Source of the DNA: an uncultured Rikenellaceae bacterium
Lineage (GTDB): Bacteria > Bacteroidota > Bacteroidia > Bacteroidales > Rikenellaceae
Reading direction: 5' to 3'
Assembly (NCBI GenBank): GCA_947074135.1
Contig: CAMTOL010000042.1
Location: 1-12,298 of the forward strand
DNA: 12,298 bases
A program made the translations under genes and the position numbers. The notes under the pieces are model-generated. The model did no database searches, was not told the DNA's origin, and saw only the letters and a program-made list of their open reading frames with translations. This document shows, piece by piece, positions 4,390-12,246 of this stretch. Numbering within the stretch: the stretch's first letter is position 1; each line of letters starts with the position of its first letter.

Positions 4390-6600
4390 ATGAAACCGAT
4401 ACAGAATCTATTTAGAATCTGCGCTGTAGCGCTATTTGCTGTGTTATTTGTAGGGTGCGCACCAAAGCCGAATTACTCGGACAACCCTGAGATTAACCGC
4501 AAAGTTGCTGAACTACTCTCGAAAATGACGCTCGAAGAGAAAATAGGACAGATGAACCAATACTCAGGCAATGAGTTTACAACTGGTCCTCAAACCGACG
4601 ACACAACTGTTATTAAACAGATTGAAAAGGGTCAGCTAGGCTCAATGCTTAACATCGTTGGAGCTGAAAAAACACGCTCTTATCAAGAGGCTGCTCTCAA
4701 ATCAAGACTCGGCATTCCGCTACTCTTCGGACTGGACGTTATCCACGGTTTCCGCACTACTTTCCCAATTCCGCTTGGCGAGGCTGCAAGTTTTGACCTT
4801 GCTGCCATCGAAAACGGCGCTCGCTGCGCTGCTGTCGAGGCGTCGGCTGCAGGTGTTCATTGGACATTTGCTCCGATGGTAGATATTAGTCGTGATGCTC
4901 GCTGGGGGCGTGTAATGGAGGGTGCTGGCGAAGATCCTTACTATGGCGCACTAGTGGCTGCGGCTCGTATCAAAGGTTTCCAAGGCAATGACCTCGAGGC
5001 GGACAATACTATTATGGCCTGCATTAAACACTTTGCAGCTTATGGCGCACCAACGGCTGGTATCGACTACAATACTGTCGATATGAGTTGGGGAGAGTTC
5101 TATAACTACTATATGCCACCTTACAAAGCGGGTGCCGAAGCGGGAGTTGCAACCTTTATGAATGCCTTTAACGATTTCAATAATGTGCCTTGTAGCGGAA
5201 ACACCGAACTGGTGGTGGACCTGCTCAAAGGTAAGTGGGGCTTCAAAGGATTCGTAGTTTCGGACTGGGGCTCGATTGGCGAAATGATACCACACGGCTA
5301 TGCTGCTGACAAATACGACGCTGCCGTTAAAGCCTCATCGACTAGCGATATGGATATGGAGTCACGCTGTTACATCGAAGAGTTGGCAAACGCTGTTCGT
5401 GACGGTAAGGTTAAAGAGTCGGTTATCGACGATGCTGTGGCTCGAATATTGACTAAAAAGTTTGAAATCGGCATTTTTGACGACCCATTCAAGTATTGTA
5501 ACAAAGAGCGTGAAGATAACCTAACACTTACAGCTCAAACTAAAAACTCGGCTCGTGATATGGCTAAACGCTCGATTGTGATGCTCAAAAACGACAATAC
5601 GTTACCGCTTAACAAAAACATCAAGTCGGTAGCTGTTATCGGTGCACTCAATGACTCAAAGTTCGATATGAAAGGCAACTGGGCGTGGCCTGGCGATGTT
5701 GAGTCAGTTGTGACAGTACGTAAGGCGTTTGAGGATAGAGGCTACAAGGTAAACTATGCCGAAGGTTACTCGCTCGAAACTCTAAAACCGACAAATGTGA
5801 ACGAAGCTATCGCTGCTGCTCGCAACTCGGACGTTGTGGTTGTGGCTATCGGAGAGAGAGCGATGCATAGCGGCGAGGCGTACTCAAAAGTTGAGCTAAC
5901 TATCAGCGACGAACAACAAAACTTGGTTGCTCAACTCGCCAAAACAGGAAAACCAGTCATTACTCTTGTAATGGGTGGTCGTCCTCTTATTTTTAAAGAG
6001 GCTACCGAAAATTCTGGTGCTGTTGCAATGACTTGGTGGTTGGGTAGCGAGGCTGGAAACGCTATTTGCGACGTGCTGTTTGGCGACTACAACCCGTCGG
6101 CTAAACTCCCGATGACATTCCCTAAACGAACAGGTCAATCGCCAATTTGCTACAACGCAAAACGCAGTGGACGACCATCAATGCTTCACTACATCGACGA
6201 CGATGCAAAACCTGCCTATGCTTTTGGTTATGGACTTAGCTATTCAACTTTCGAGATTAAAGATAGCAAAACGAGCACTCAAACTATCAAGGGTGGCGAG
6301 GGCGTAGAGGTTGCATTCACTCTATTGAACAGCGGAAAAGTGGATGGCGAAGAGGTTGTTCAGGTCTATGTTTGCGACAAAGTATCATCTGTGACTCGCC
6401 CTTGGAAAGAGTTGAAGGGATATGCTAAAATTGAGCTTAAAGCTGGTCAATCGAGTAGTTCGACTATAAAGCTAGCTCCCGAAGCATTTGGTTTCTATAC
6501 AAATGACGGCGATTTTATCTACGAAAAAGGGGAATTTGATATCTTTATCGGCAATAGTTCTGATAATTTAATCCTTGTGTCAACCGTTACAATGAAATAA
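4390..6600 (+). CDS. bglX: Glycoside hydrolase family 3 beta-glucosidase, lipoprotein (BglX-like)
   Basis: A 736-aa exo-acting beta-glycosidase, probably releasing glucose from the non-reducing end of beta-glucosides. The N-terminus is a lipoprotein signal with lipobox FVGC, so Cys23 would be lipidated and the enzyme anchored in the envelope facing the periplasm or the surface. The (beta/alpha)8 domain spans about 35-360, with GLDVIHG (114-120), RDARWGRVMEGAGEDP (168-183), KHF (213-215) and the nucleophile motif VSDWGS, in which Asp292 is the expected nucleophile. The second domain (about 390-580) contains GERAMHSGEAYS; Glu496 is the likely acid/base. A fibronectin-III-like C-terminal domain spans about 635-735. 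Length and domain order fit BglX-type enzymes. The gene stands alone with its own promoter and terminator, with no SusC/SusD pair nearby. Family is certain; exact substrate (glucose versus xylose linkages) is not. Confidence 0.95.
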   Translation: MKPIQNLFRICAVALFAVLFVGCAPKPNYSDNPEINRKVAELLSKMTLEEKIGQMNQYSGNEFTTGPQTDDTTVIKQIEKGQLGSMLNIVGAEKTRSYQEAALKSRLGIPLLFGLDVIHGFRTTFPIPLGEAASFDLAAIENGARCAAVEASAAGVHWTFAPMVDISRDARWGRVMEGAGEDPYYGALVAAARIKGFQGNDLEADNTIMACIKHFAAYGAPTAGIDYNTVDMSWGEFYNYYMPPYKAGAEAGVATFMNAFNDFNNVPCSGNTELVVDLLKGKWGFKGFVVSDWGSIGEMIPHGYAADKYDAAVKASSTSDMDMESRCYIEELANAVRDGKVKESVIDDAVARILTKKFEIGIFDDPFKYCNKEREDNLTLTAQTKNSARDMAKRSIVMLKNDNTLPLNKNIKSVAVIGALNDSKFDMKGNWAWPGDVESVVTVRKAFEDRGYKVNYAEGYSLETLKPTNVNEAIAAARNSDVVVVAIGERAMHSGEAYSKVELTISDEQQNLVAQLAKTGKPVITLVMGGRPLIFKEATENSGAVAMTWWLGSEAGNAICDVLFGDYNPSAKLPMTFPKRTGQSPICYNAKRSGRPSMLHYIDDDAKPAYAFGYGLSYSTFEIKDSKTSTQTIKGGEGVEVAFTLLNSGKVDGEEVVQVYVCDKVSSVTRPWKELKGYAKIELKAGQSSSSTIKLAPEAFGFYTNDGDFIYEKGEFDIFIGNSSDNLILVSTVTMK

Positions 6601-6607
6601 ATAGTAA

Positions 6608-6665
6608 CTACCAAACAAAAGATGCTCCAGTATATCGATATACTAGAGCATCTTTTGTTTGGTAG
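6608..6665. terminator. 58-bp near-perfect palindrome, bidirectional terminator
   Basis: The two 20-bp outer arms (6608-6627 and 6646-6665) are exact reverse complements. After one C/A mismatch the inner 16 bases (6629-6644, AGTATATCGATATACT) are themselves a perfect palindrome. The outer arms supply T-rich tracts after the GATGCTC/GAGCATC core in both directions. It starts 7 bases after the GH3 stop and ends 10 bases before the stop of the minus-strand barrel gene, exactly where convergent units need shared termination. Confidence 0.85.
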
Positions 6666-6675
6666 AACTATATAC

Positions 6676-7176
6676 TTAAAATCGGAAAGCTAGACCGATT
6701 TTAGGGGTAAATTGTATGTCGAACATCGAAACTGCAGCAAAAACATCGTAGCGCAAATTGCCTAACTTGCTGTTGAACGACCAACCCAAACGAGGCTCTA
6801 TGTAAACTCCTTTGTCGTCGCCAAAGCTATCGCCCGACCAAGTGCTAAAAGCATAACCAGCATTTATGGACATATAAGGAAATGAGCTGCGACTCTCTGT
6901 TACCTTGCGTAGCGCAAAATTTGTCTGAATATAGGTGCACAGTAGTTTGGTGTTGCGAGTCAACATCACACCACCGCCTAAGAAGAATTGAGGCGAGAAC
7001 TGATAACCGTGAGTTGTAAACATACCTATCGATGGGGTAACCCCAGCTTCTGCTACAACAATCCCAAAAGCAGCTCCAGCCTCACCAACATATCCCTTCT
7101 TAGGAATATTAAACCCCTGCGCACTTGCTCCTGCAATTGTAAGCAATAGTATTGTCGTAAAAAATATCTTCTTCAT
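6676..7176 (-). CDS. Small outer-membrane beta-barrel protein, unknown function
   Basis: A 166-aa exported protein. Residues 1-19 are a signal peptide (MKKIFFTTILLLTIAGASA, cleavage before Gln20). The remainder alternates short hydrophobic and polar stretches rich in Gly and aromatic residues (FFLGGGVML, YMSINAGYAF, VYIEPRLGWSF, KIGLAFRF) and ends in a terminal Phe, the usual signature of an outer-membrane barrel. The size suggests about 8 strands, close to the OmpX/OmpA-barrel class. I do not recognise a specific family. It is the last gene of a four-gene minus-strand operon, 5 bp after the acidic lipoprotein gene, and its stop lies 10 bases from the shared palindromic terminator. Confidence 0.8.
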   Translation of the reverse strand: MKKIFFTTILLLTIAGASAQGFNIPKKGYVGEAGAAFGIVVAEAGVTPSIGMFTTHGYQFSPQFFLGGGVMLTRNTKLLCTYIQTNFALRKVTESRSSFPYMSINAGYAFSTWSGDSFGDDKGVYIEPRLGWSFNSKLGNLRYDVFAAVSMFDIQFTPKIGLAFRF

Positions 7177-7181
7177 CTTAC

Positions 7182-7598
7182 TTAAAAATTTTGCGATAAC
7201 GAATTATAACGTTCGTAAACCTCACCTCCAAGAGTAAGTGTGTTGTCATTGTTAGTGAGCGTGAACTTGTGGGTCTCAGAATATTCTTCGTCCTCTTCTT
7301 CGTCATAGATAACCAAAGTGAGAGTCATATCCTTTTCGTTGACATAGAAATCTCCCGTTATATCAGCCTTTATATCTTCGTCTTCGAAAGTCATTAGAAA
7401 GTAGCTGAAAACATAATCGTCGGAAACGGCTGATATAAGTGTCAACGATAACCCTAAGGTTTCAGTCGATACCCAATCCCCATTAAGCCTTTCGTAAATA
7501 GGCGAGGCGCGTTCACTTTTTTTGCAGCTTCCGAGCGACAGAACTAAAAACATTGCACATAGTGCAGTTGAAAGATAATGTATTATTTTTGTTTTCAT
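7182..7598 (-). CDS. Small acidic lipoprotein, unknown function
   Basis: A 138-aa lipoprotein. The signal ends in lipobox LGSC, so Cys25 would be lipidated, followed by KK. The mature part contains ERLNGDWVSTET (36-47), which resembles the start of lipocalin-like Bacteroidota lipoproteins, then a series of beta-strand-like segments (MTLTLVIYD, HKFTLTNNDNTLTLGG). A run of seven acidic residues lies at 99-105 (DEEEDEE), perhaps a surface loop or metal-binding site. The lipocalin comparison is an impression from the pattern and not a secure domain call. The gene lies 5 bp from its neighbours on both sides, between an alpha/beta-hydrolase lipoprotein and a small barrel, so it is co-transcribed with them. 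Confidence 0.75.
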   Translation of the reverse strand: MKTKIIHYLSTALCAMFLVLSLGSCKKSERASPIYERLNGDWVSTETLGLSLTLISAVSDDYVFSYFLMTFEDEDIKADITGDFYVNEKDMTLTLVIYDEEEDEEYSETHKFTLTNNDNTLTLGGEVYERYNSLSQNF

Positions 7599-7603
7599 AG
7601 CAA

Positions 7604-8863
7604 TTACTTGATATTAAATAACGGTTCGTTTGAATTCTCGAGCAACTCAACAAGTTCAGGGTATTCGGTAATAATAGCTCCATCTGTTTTAGATGACGAT
7701 GTTAACATTTTGAGCATACAGAAAGCGTAGAAGTCATTACCTGCCTCAAGATGATCTTTTCCCTCGATTACTTTGAGGTCTATATCTGACCCTTTAGCTT
7801 TAAACTCTTTTAGTGCGCTCTCTGAATTTAGAAACGGTACAACCGAATCTTTATTTCCGTGCACCAACCACACTTTTGTTCTCGGATACCACGTTTTACG
7901 TAGAAGAGTGTTTTTTTCAAGTGCAACTTTGAGATTTGCCTGTTTTTCCAACTCTTCTATATTGAGAAATTTACTCAATTTTGTCGAGCCAATACTATCA
8001 GAGGCGGCTCTGGTTGAATATTTCTTGCTTAGTATCCACTCTGAGTACTTAGAGCGCAGTGGTTCTTTGAATATCGTTTGGAAATCCATACCTAGGTTTT
8101 CGCCATAATCAATTCCCAGTAGCATCAAAGGCACTGAAACAGCCAATGACGTGTAGTCTGACTCCATAATATGCTTGTAGGTAGCTGTCAAGTCATAAGC
8201 GCCAGCTCCTGCAAAGACCTCTTTGAGGTGGAACCAATCTTCATACTTTTCTTCGATATGTTTTAGTGCTGACATAGATGAGTGTCCGCCTTCGGAGTAT
8301 CCTACAATGGTTACATTTCGTGGGAAACGCTTGTTTTGCGATGCAAAGTACTCCTTGGCAGCCAATAGCATATCTACTGATACTTGCCCTGTGTTTTGGG
8401 CAATATGGTAAGGGTGTATTTTGTCGTTAGTCTTTCCATAACCAATGTAGTCGGGATTGACAACCACATAATTAAACAGTGCAAATAACCCCTCGTGAGC
8501 AGCCATTCTAACTGAAGGTGTTTCGGCGTTGGAACAGATAGTAAAGTGCTCTCCAAGTACCGCACCAGCAGTTTCATTATTGTCGAACGAGGCGGGGTAA
8601 CTAACAATCCCGCTAGCAATGATATCGTTACCAAACGGATCAACAGTATTGTACAACAAGCGTACAACCTTAACCTTGCGATCAGGAAGTAGTGTTCCAA
8701 GAGCTGATTTTGAGCTAACTCCCAATCTCTCAATGTATGTGTTTTTCGACACAACCTCCTCAGAATCAACTTTCTCAAGAAGCATGAAATCTGAATATGG
8801 CGCTTTTTTGCACGAAACACATAGAAGTACCCCTAGAAATAATAGTAGTATATTTTTCATCAT
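7604..8863 (-). CDS. Secreted alpha/beta-hydrolase lipoprotein (lipase/esterase or peptidase-like)
   Basis: A 419-aa serine hydrolase when started at the ATG at 8863. An in-frame start at 8905 would overlap the upstream gene and put 14 charged residues before the signal, so I reject it. An AAGGA sequence (8872-8868) lies 4 nt before this ATG and 7 nt before a second ATG at 8860; either could be used. The signal ends in lipobox CVSC, with lipidated Cys18. The nucleophile elbow is GYSEGG with Ser190. The probable triad partners are Asp339 (HGNKDSVVP) and His371 (GKDHLEAG). VVVNPDYIGYGKT (133-145) followed by HPYH resembles the oxyanion-side segment of bacterial relatives of fungal secretory lipases. 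The triad appears complete. Substrate is unknown; ester or acyl hydrolysis is most likely. It is the second gene of the four-gene operon, 13 bp after the upstream barrel gene. Confidence 0.85.
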   Translation of the reverse strand: MMKNILLLFLGVLLCVSCKKAPYSDFMLLEKVDSEEVVSKNTYIERLGVSSKSALGTLLPDRKVKVVRLLYNTVDPFGNDIIASGIVSYPASFDNNETAGAVLGEHFTICSNAETPSVRMAAHEGLFALFNYVVVNPDYIGYGKTNDKIHPYHIAQNTGQVSVDMLLAAKEYFASQNKRFPRNVTIVGYSEGGHSSMSALKHIEEKYEDWFHLKEVFAGAGAYDLTATYKHIMESDYTSLAVSVPLMLLGIDYGENLGMDFQTIFKEPLRSKYSEWILSKKYSTRAASDSIGSTKLSKFLNIEELEKQANLKVALEKNTLLRKTWYPRTKVWLVHGNKDSVVPFLNSESALKEFKAKGSDIDLKVIEGKDHLEAGNDFYAFCMLKMLTSSSKTDGAIITEYPELVELLENSNEPLFNIK

Positions 8864-8876
8864 ATTATCCTTTTTT

Positions 8877-9497
8877 TTAAAAGAAGAAGCCAATCGAAAC
8901 CTCATAGCCCTTGAGTTTTACATTCTCGTATAGATCTTTTTTAGCATTAAGATTGGTTAACCCCCAACGGTAGTTAAACTGAACTTGGAAGCGCCATAAA
9001 TCGAACCCCACACCTGTATCAAGTCCCATACTAAATGTGTTTAATGGTAGCCACTCTCTGTCCAATAATTCAGCCTCGTGACCTATCGTAAACGAAAAAT
9101 TGGGACCAGCCTGAACGAAAGGTCTAAAAATCGGACTTAGTTGGAATCCGAGTTGGTATTTTGCTGCAACGTCAACAAAGCCAATAGTAATCAATCCAAA
9201 GTCGTATCCCCAAACTGGATACACATCAGTTGTGGCACGTTGGTAACGCACTTCAGCCTGCAGTGAGTAGTTTAGAAATTTCTCAGGTCGCCATTTGTAG
9301 CGGAATGCTGCTCCTACTTGATATTCGGTTTTGAAATCGAAGTATGTGTAATAACCGCCACCATAGTTCTCGATTTGGTAGTCGTTTATACCACCTAGAA
9401 CTCCAATGGACCACTGTTTCTTGTTAAGTTCTTGCGCTAGAGCTACTGTCGATGTTGTTACGATAGCAAGAACGATAGTTAATACTATTTTCTTCAT
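8877..9497 (-). CDS. Outer-membrane beta-barrel protein (PorT/Omp_b-brl-like)
   Basis: A 206-aa exported barrel. I start it at the ATG at 9497; a GTG at 9500 is directly adjacent and would add one residue. The signal peptide MKKIVLTIVLAIVTTSTVALA is cleaved before Gln. The mature part shows repeated amphipathic strands with Gly and aromatic residues (WSIGVLGGIND, YQVGAAFRYKW, LQAEVRYQR, FRPFVQAGPNFSFTIG, FQVQFNYRWGLTNLN) and ends GYEVSIGFFF. This matches the small outer-membrane barrels common in Bacteroidota, with about 8-10 strands. The molecular role is unknown. It is the first gene of the four-gene operon, about 20 nt downstream of the transcription start predicted from the promoter at 9524-9554. 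Confidence 0.83.
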   Translation of the reverse strand: MKKIVLTIVLAIVTTSTVALAQELNKKQWSIGVLGGINDYQIENYGGGYYTYFDFKTEYQVGAAFRYKWRPEKFLNYSLQAEVRYQRATTDVYPVWGYDFGLITIGFVDVAAKYQLGFQLSPIFRPFVQAGPNFSFTIGHEAELLDREWLPLNTFSMGLDTGVGFDLWRFQVQFNYRWGLTNLNAKKDLYENVKLKGYEVSIGFFF

Positions 9498-9523
9498 CAC
9501 TATATATTATAATATTCGTGTGG

Positions 9524-9554
9524 CAAAGTTACTTTTTTTTTATTATTTCAGCAA
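9524..9554 (-). promoter_or_regulatory. Bacteroidota-type promoter of the four-gene minus-strand operon
   Basis: On the minus strand, TTG (9554-9552) and a perfect -7 box TAACTTTG (9531-9524) are separated by 20 nt. The spacer contains a run of A residues. Transcription would start near 9517, giving a very short leader before the ATG at 9497. A 12-bp palindrome, ATATTATAATAT (9504-9515), lies at the predicted start site. Confidence 0.8.
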
Positions 9555-9607
9555 TTTTATAGTGATTTTAGATGGGGAATCGATGCAATATTACTATATA
9601 ATAGAGA

Positions 9608-9643
9608 ACAAGCACCTATTTGAAAACTCAAACGGATGCTTGT
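9608..9643 (-). terminator. Hairpin downstream of the S9 peptidase gene, possible terminator
   Basis: On the minus strand, 16-base arms (9643-9628 and 9623-9608) form ACAAGCATCCGTTTGA against TCAAATAGGTGCTTGT with a 4-base loop, two G-T pairs and one C/A mismatch. It begins about 50 bases after the S9 stop. The following bases are T-rich but not a clean T run, so it is a weak or factor-assisted terminator at best. Confidence 0.45.
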
Positions 9644-9691
9644 ATAGTGCTCTGTAAAGCTCATAAGAGCCTAATGTTGTTGTGTCTAACT

Positions 9692-12181
9692 CTATTTTGA
9701 CATTTGAGGAATGTTGACTGTCTTCTCGCTGTCGCCCATCAAGTGCTCGCAGAAGTAGTCACCCATTCGCCAGAAGAAGTATTCGGTCATATCGCCAAAG
9801 CCGTGACGTTGCCCCGGAAGTATCATCATATCGAAGCGTTTGTTGTTTTTAATCAACGCTTTAACAACAGTAAGAGTATTTGCGGCGTGAACATTCTCAT
9901 CGATATCGCCAGTAAAGAGCAACAACTTACCTTTAAGGTTTCCTGCAACTTCAGCATTCTTAGCGATGCTATACTGGAAAGTTGTATCACCCTTGTCAGA
10001 TACAACCTCCTTAACGCCGTGGTGCTTCTCGCTCCACCAACGATTATAAATGTTATTCTGGTGGTTACCTGCGCTCGAAACAGCAACTTTGAAGAAGTCT
10101 GGATAAACCAACACAGCGGCAGTACTCATAAATCCTCCGCCTGAGTGTCCGTGGATACCAACTTTTGAGCGGTCAATGTAGTTGTATTTATTAGCCAACT
10201 GCTCAACTGCTGTTTTCTTGTCAGCCAATCCATAGTCGCGTAGGTTGCCATAACCGAAGTTATGATACCATTTCGAACGAGATGGGTGTCCACCACGATT
10301 GCCAAGTGTGATAACGATAAATCCGAACTGAGCCAGACGGTCAGTGCGGTCTAAACGAGCCGAGAAAGCGGTGTTGTTTGCTTCGGTTTGCGGACCTGGG
10401 TAAACGTATTCGATGATTGGGTATAGTTTAGTCGAATCAAAATCGAACGGTTTATACATAACGCCCCACATATCGGTCACGCCGTCTGCAGCTTTGAAAG
10501 TGAAAATTTCTGGGAATTTATAACCAGTTGCAAATAGTTGAGAAAGATCAGCCTCCTCGAGTTGCATAATCTTGCGACCTGTATTGTCGTAAACTGCTGA
10601 AACTGGAGTAGTGTTAACTCGTGAGTAGTTGTCGATGAAGAACTTATTGTTGTCGCTAAGCGAAACTTGATGCTCAAAATCTTGTTCATTCAAACGTTTT
10701 AGCCCGCTACCATCATATTTTACTGAATAGATATGAGTGTAGTATGGATTTTCTCCCTTCTCAACACCGTTGCCAATAAAATAGATGGTTTGTGTTGCAT
10801 CATCAGTTCCAAGTACGTTTTCGCAGTGGAAGTCGCCGTTAGTGATACGGTTTCTAAGTGTTCCGTCAGCATTGTACATATAGAGGTTAGCCCAACCTGA
10901 GCGTTGTGACCAGTGAACGAACTGTTTACCCCCATTTACAAGACGAATTTGACGAGTCTCCATCGAAGTATTTAATCGCTCCTCTACCAATGGTTTAACT
11001 GTGCCACTCGCCACATCAACCTCGCAAATATCTATGCGTTTTAGGTCACGACTTGTGCGAGTTAGATAGAATTTAGAGTTGTCGCCCAACCACTGTGAAG
11101 CGGGACGACGTACATCGTCACGATATCTCTTATCGACTGGTTTATGGTTTACGCCAATAGTTTGGTCTTTGTAGGCGTCCACGTTAACGAGTCGAGGAGT
11201 TTTGGTAGCAACGTCGAAAATGTAAAGGTATGATTTAGGAGCGTTTGCCTCGCCTGGCATATGGTATTTATAGCTTTCGAGTGTTGGACGAGGAGTTGCA
11301 GTATGGTCGATAACCCACAAATCTCCAACTTCACGACTGTCGGTGCGAGTCATAACGAAGTTCTTGCTGTCTGGCGACCAAGTCACGAAGGCACTACCAC
11401 GTTTGCCTCCATATTTCTTAACGTCGGTGTTCAAAAAATTGCGACGAGTACCTCCCCAGGCAAAGTATTGTTCGCCATCAGTTGTAATTTGGTGTTCAAC
11501 AATTGTCGAGTCTTTTTCGTTAACCATAGCTTTTGCTAGGTCTTCGGCGCTCATCCAATATAGATTGTAGTCACGAGAGAAGAGCACTGTTTGACCATCA
11601 GGCGAAACGTTAGCCCACTGTGGGTAAGATTTCTCGCGACGATACTCAGGCACTTCACTTACCTTCTCCGATGCTATATCGTAGAACAAATAATGAATTT
11701 TTTTCTTTGATTTTGGTTTGTTTTCAGGCTCAACCTCTTTGATAGTTTGTTCTTGCTCATACTCTTTGAACTCATCTTTGGTCATATCGACAGAGCTATT
11801 AATTTCGAAGTAGAAGCCATTTTCAGCATCGTTGAAGTAGATGTTCGATATTGGTAGATGTTGTGCATCGTAAGGGTCTTTGACGATTTCGGTAATCGAA
11901 GCAGCCATTTTCACTGGGTCAAAGAGTAGTTTTTTAGAAGCTCTAGCAGGATCGACAATGTACCAATTCTTGCCAGTTGTGGTTTGGTATGAGTACCAAA
12001 AACGGTCGCTTTTTTTTAGGTAGTGAGGGTCAACGGTGGTAGAGAAGACCATCGTTCGCATTTTGTCTGGCGTAAAACGCGCTGGAAGCTCATAATTTGC
12101 CTTTGTTACAGGAGTTTGTTGCGCACTTACGCACAACACCGTCGATGCAACTATTGCAATTAAGGTAGAGATTTTTTTCAT
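9692..12181 (-). CDS. Secreted S9-family serine peptidase (DPP-IV-like fold)
   Basis: An 829-aa exported peptidase with signal peptide MKKISTLIAIVASTVLCVSA, cleaved before Gln21. Residues about 50-550 form the beta-propeller domain that restricts access to the active site, with SPDG/SPDS blade motifs at 193-196 and 269-272. The alpha/beta-hydrolase domain spans about 565-815: GNRGG (627-631), nucleophile elbow GHSGGG with Ser680, Asp761 in GDIDENVH and His793 in RHGF. The triad is complete and spaced as in prolyl-oligopeptidase-family enzymes. The Glu-Glu segment that binds the substrate amino terminus in true DPP-IV enzymes is not visible after the second blade, where YFAWGGTRRNF is found, so dipeptidyl activity should not be assumed. 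A lysine- and glutamate-rich insert lies at 139-161. It probably degrades peptides in the periplasm for nutrition. The gene appears to be monocistronic; no clear promoter is seen in the 65 native bases upstream. Confidence 0.9.
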   Translation of the reverse strand: MKKISTLIAIVASTVLCVSAQQTPVTKANYELPARFTPDKMRTMVFSTTVDPHYLKKSDRFWYSYQTTTGKNWYIVDPARASKKLLFDPVKMAASITEIVKDPYDAQHLPISNIYFNDAENGFYFEINSSVDMTKDEFKEYEQEQTIKEVEPENKPKSKKKIHYLFYDIASEKVSEVPEYRREKSYPQWANVSPDGQTVLFSRDYNLYWMSAEDLAKAMVNEKDSTIVEHQITTDGEQYFAWGGTRRNFLNTDVKKYGGKRGSAFVTWSPDSKNFVMTRTDSREVGDLWVIDHTATPRPTLESYKYHMPGEANAPKSYLYIFDVATKTPRLVNVDAYKDQTIGVNHKPVDKRYRDDVRRPASQWLGDNSKFYLTRTSRDLKRIDICEVDVASGTVKPLVEERLNTSMETRQIRLVNGGKQFVHWSQRSGWANLYMYNADGTLRNRITNGDFHCENVLGTDDATQTIYFIGNGVEKGENPYYTHIYSVKYDGSGLKRLNEQDFEHQVSLSDNNKFFIDNYSRVNTTPVSAVYDNTGRKIMQLEEADLSQLFATGYKFPEIFTFKAADGVTDMWGVMYKPFDFDSTKLYPIIEYVYPGPQTEANNTAFSARLDRTDRLAQFGFIVITLGNRGGHPSRSKWYHNFGYGNLRDYGLADKKTAVEQLANKYNYIDRSKVGIHGHSGGGFMSTAAVLVYPDFFKVAVSSAGNHQNNIYNRWWSEKHHGVKEVVSDKGDTTFQYSIAKNAEVAGNLKGKLLLFTGDIDENVHAANTLTVVKALIKNNKRFDMMILPGQRHGFGDMTEYFFWRMGDYFCEHLMGDSEKTVNIPQMSK

Positions 12182-12246
12182 TCTATATTTTTATTGATTT
12201 AGGTTTTCTTTTTTACAACAATGGAGAATTCTATTTATTTTAATGC

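Noticed and set aside
8374..8820. Minus-strand open frame of 148 codons inside the hydrolase gene
   Set aside because: It is an out-of-frame shadow of the hydrolase, whose catalytic motifs are all in the other frame.
8864..8905. Longer start of the hydrolase gene at 8905
   Set aside because: It would overlap the upstream barrel gene and place 14 mostly polar and basic residues before a normal lipoprotein signal. The paired ATGs at 8863 and 8860 fit better.
9406..9657. Plus-strand open frame of 83 codons across the 9498-9691 gap
   Set aside because: It begins inside the barrel gene on the opposite strand, runs through the promoter and hairpin, and has no signal or domain.
12182..12246. Promoter for the S9 peptidase gene
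   Set aside because: No TAnnTTTG box is visible on the minus strand in the 65 native bases before the adapter. The promoter may be atypical or beyond the contig end.
1..12246. CRISPR array, tRNA or rRNA genes, insertion sequences, phage genes
   Set aside because: I looked on both strands and saw no regularly spaced direct repeats, no tRNA cloverleaf or rRNA signature, and no transposase or phage protein.
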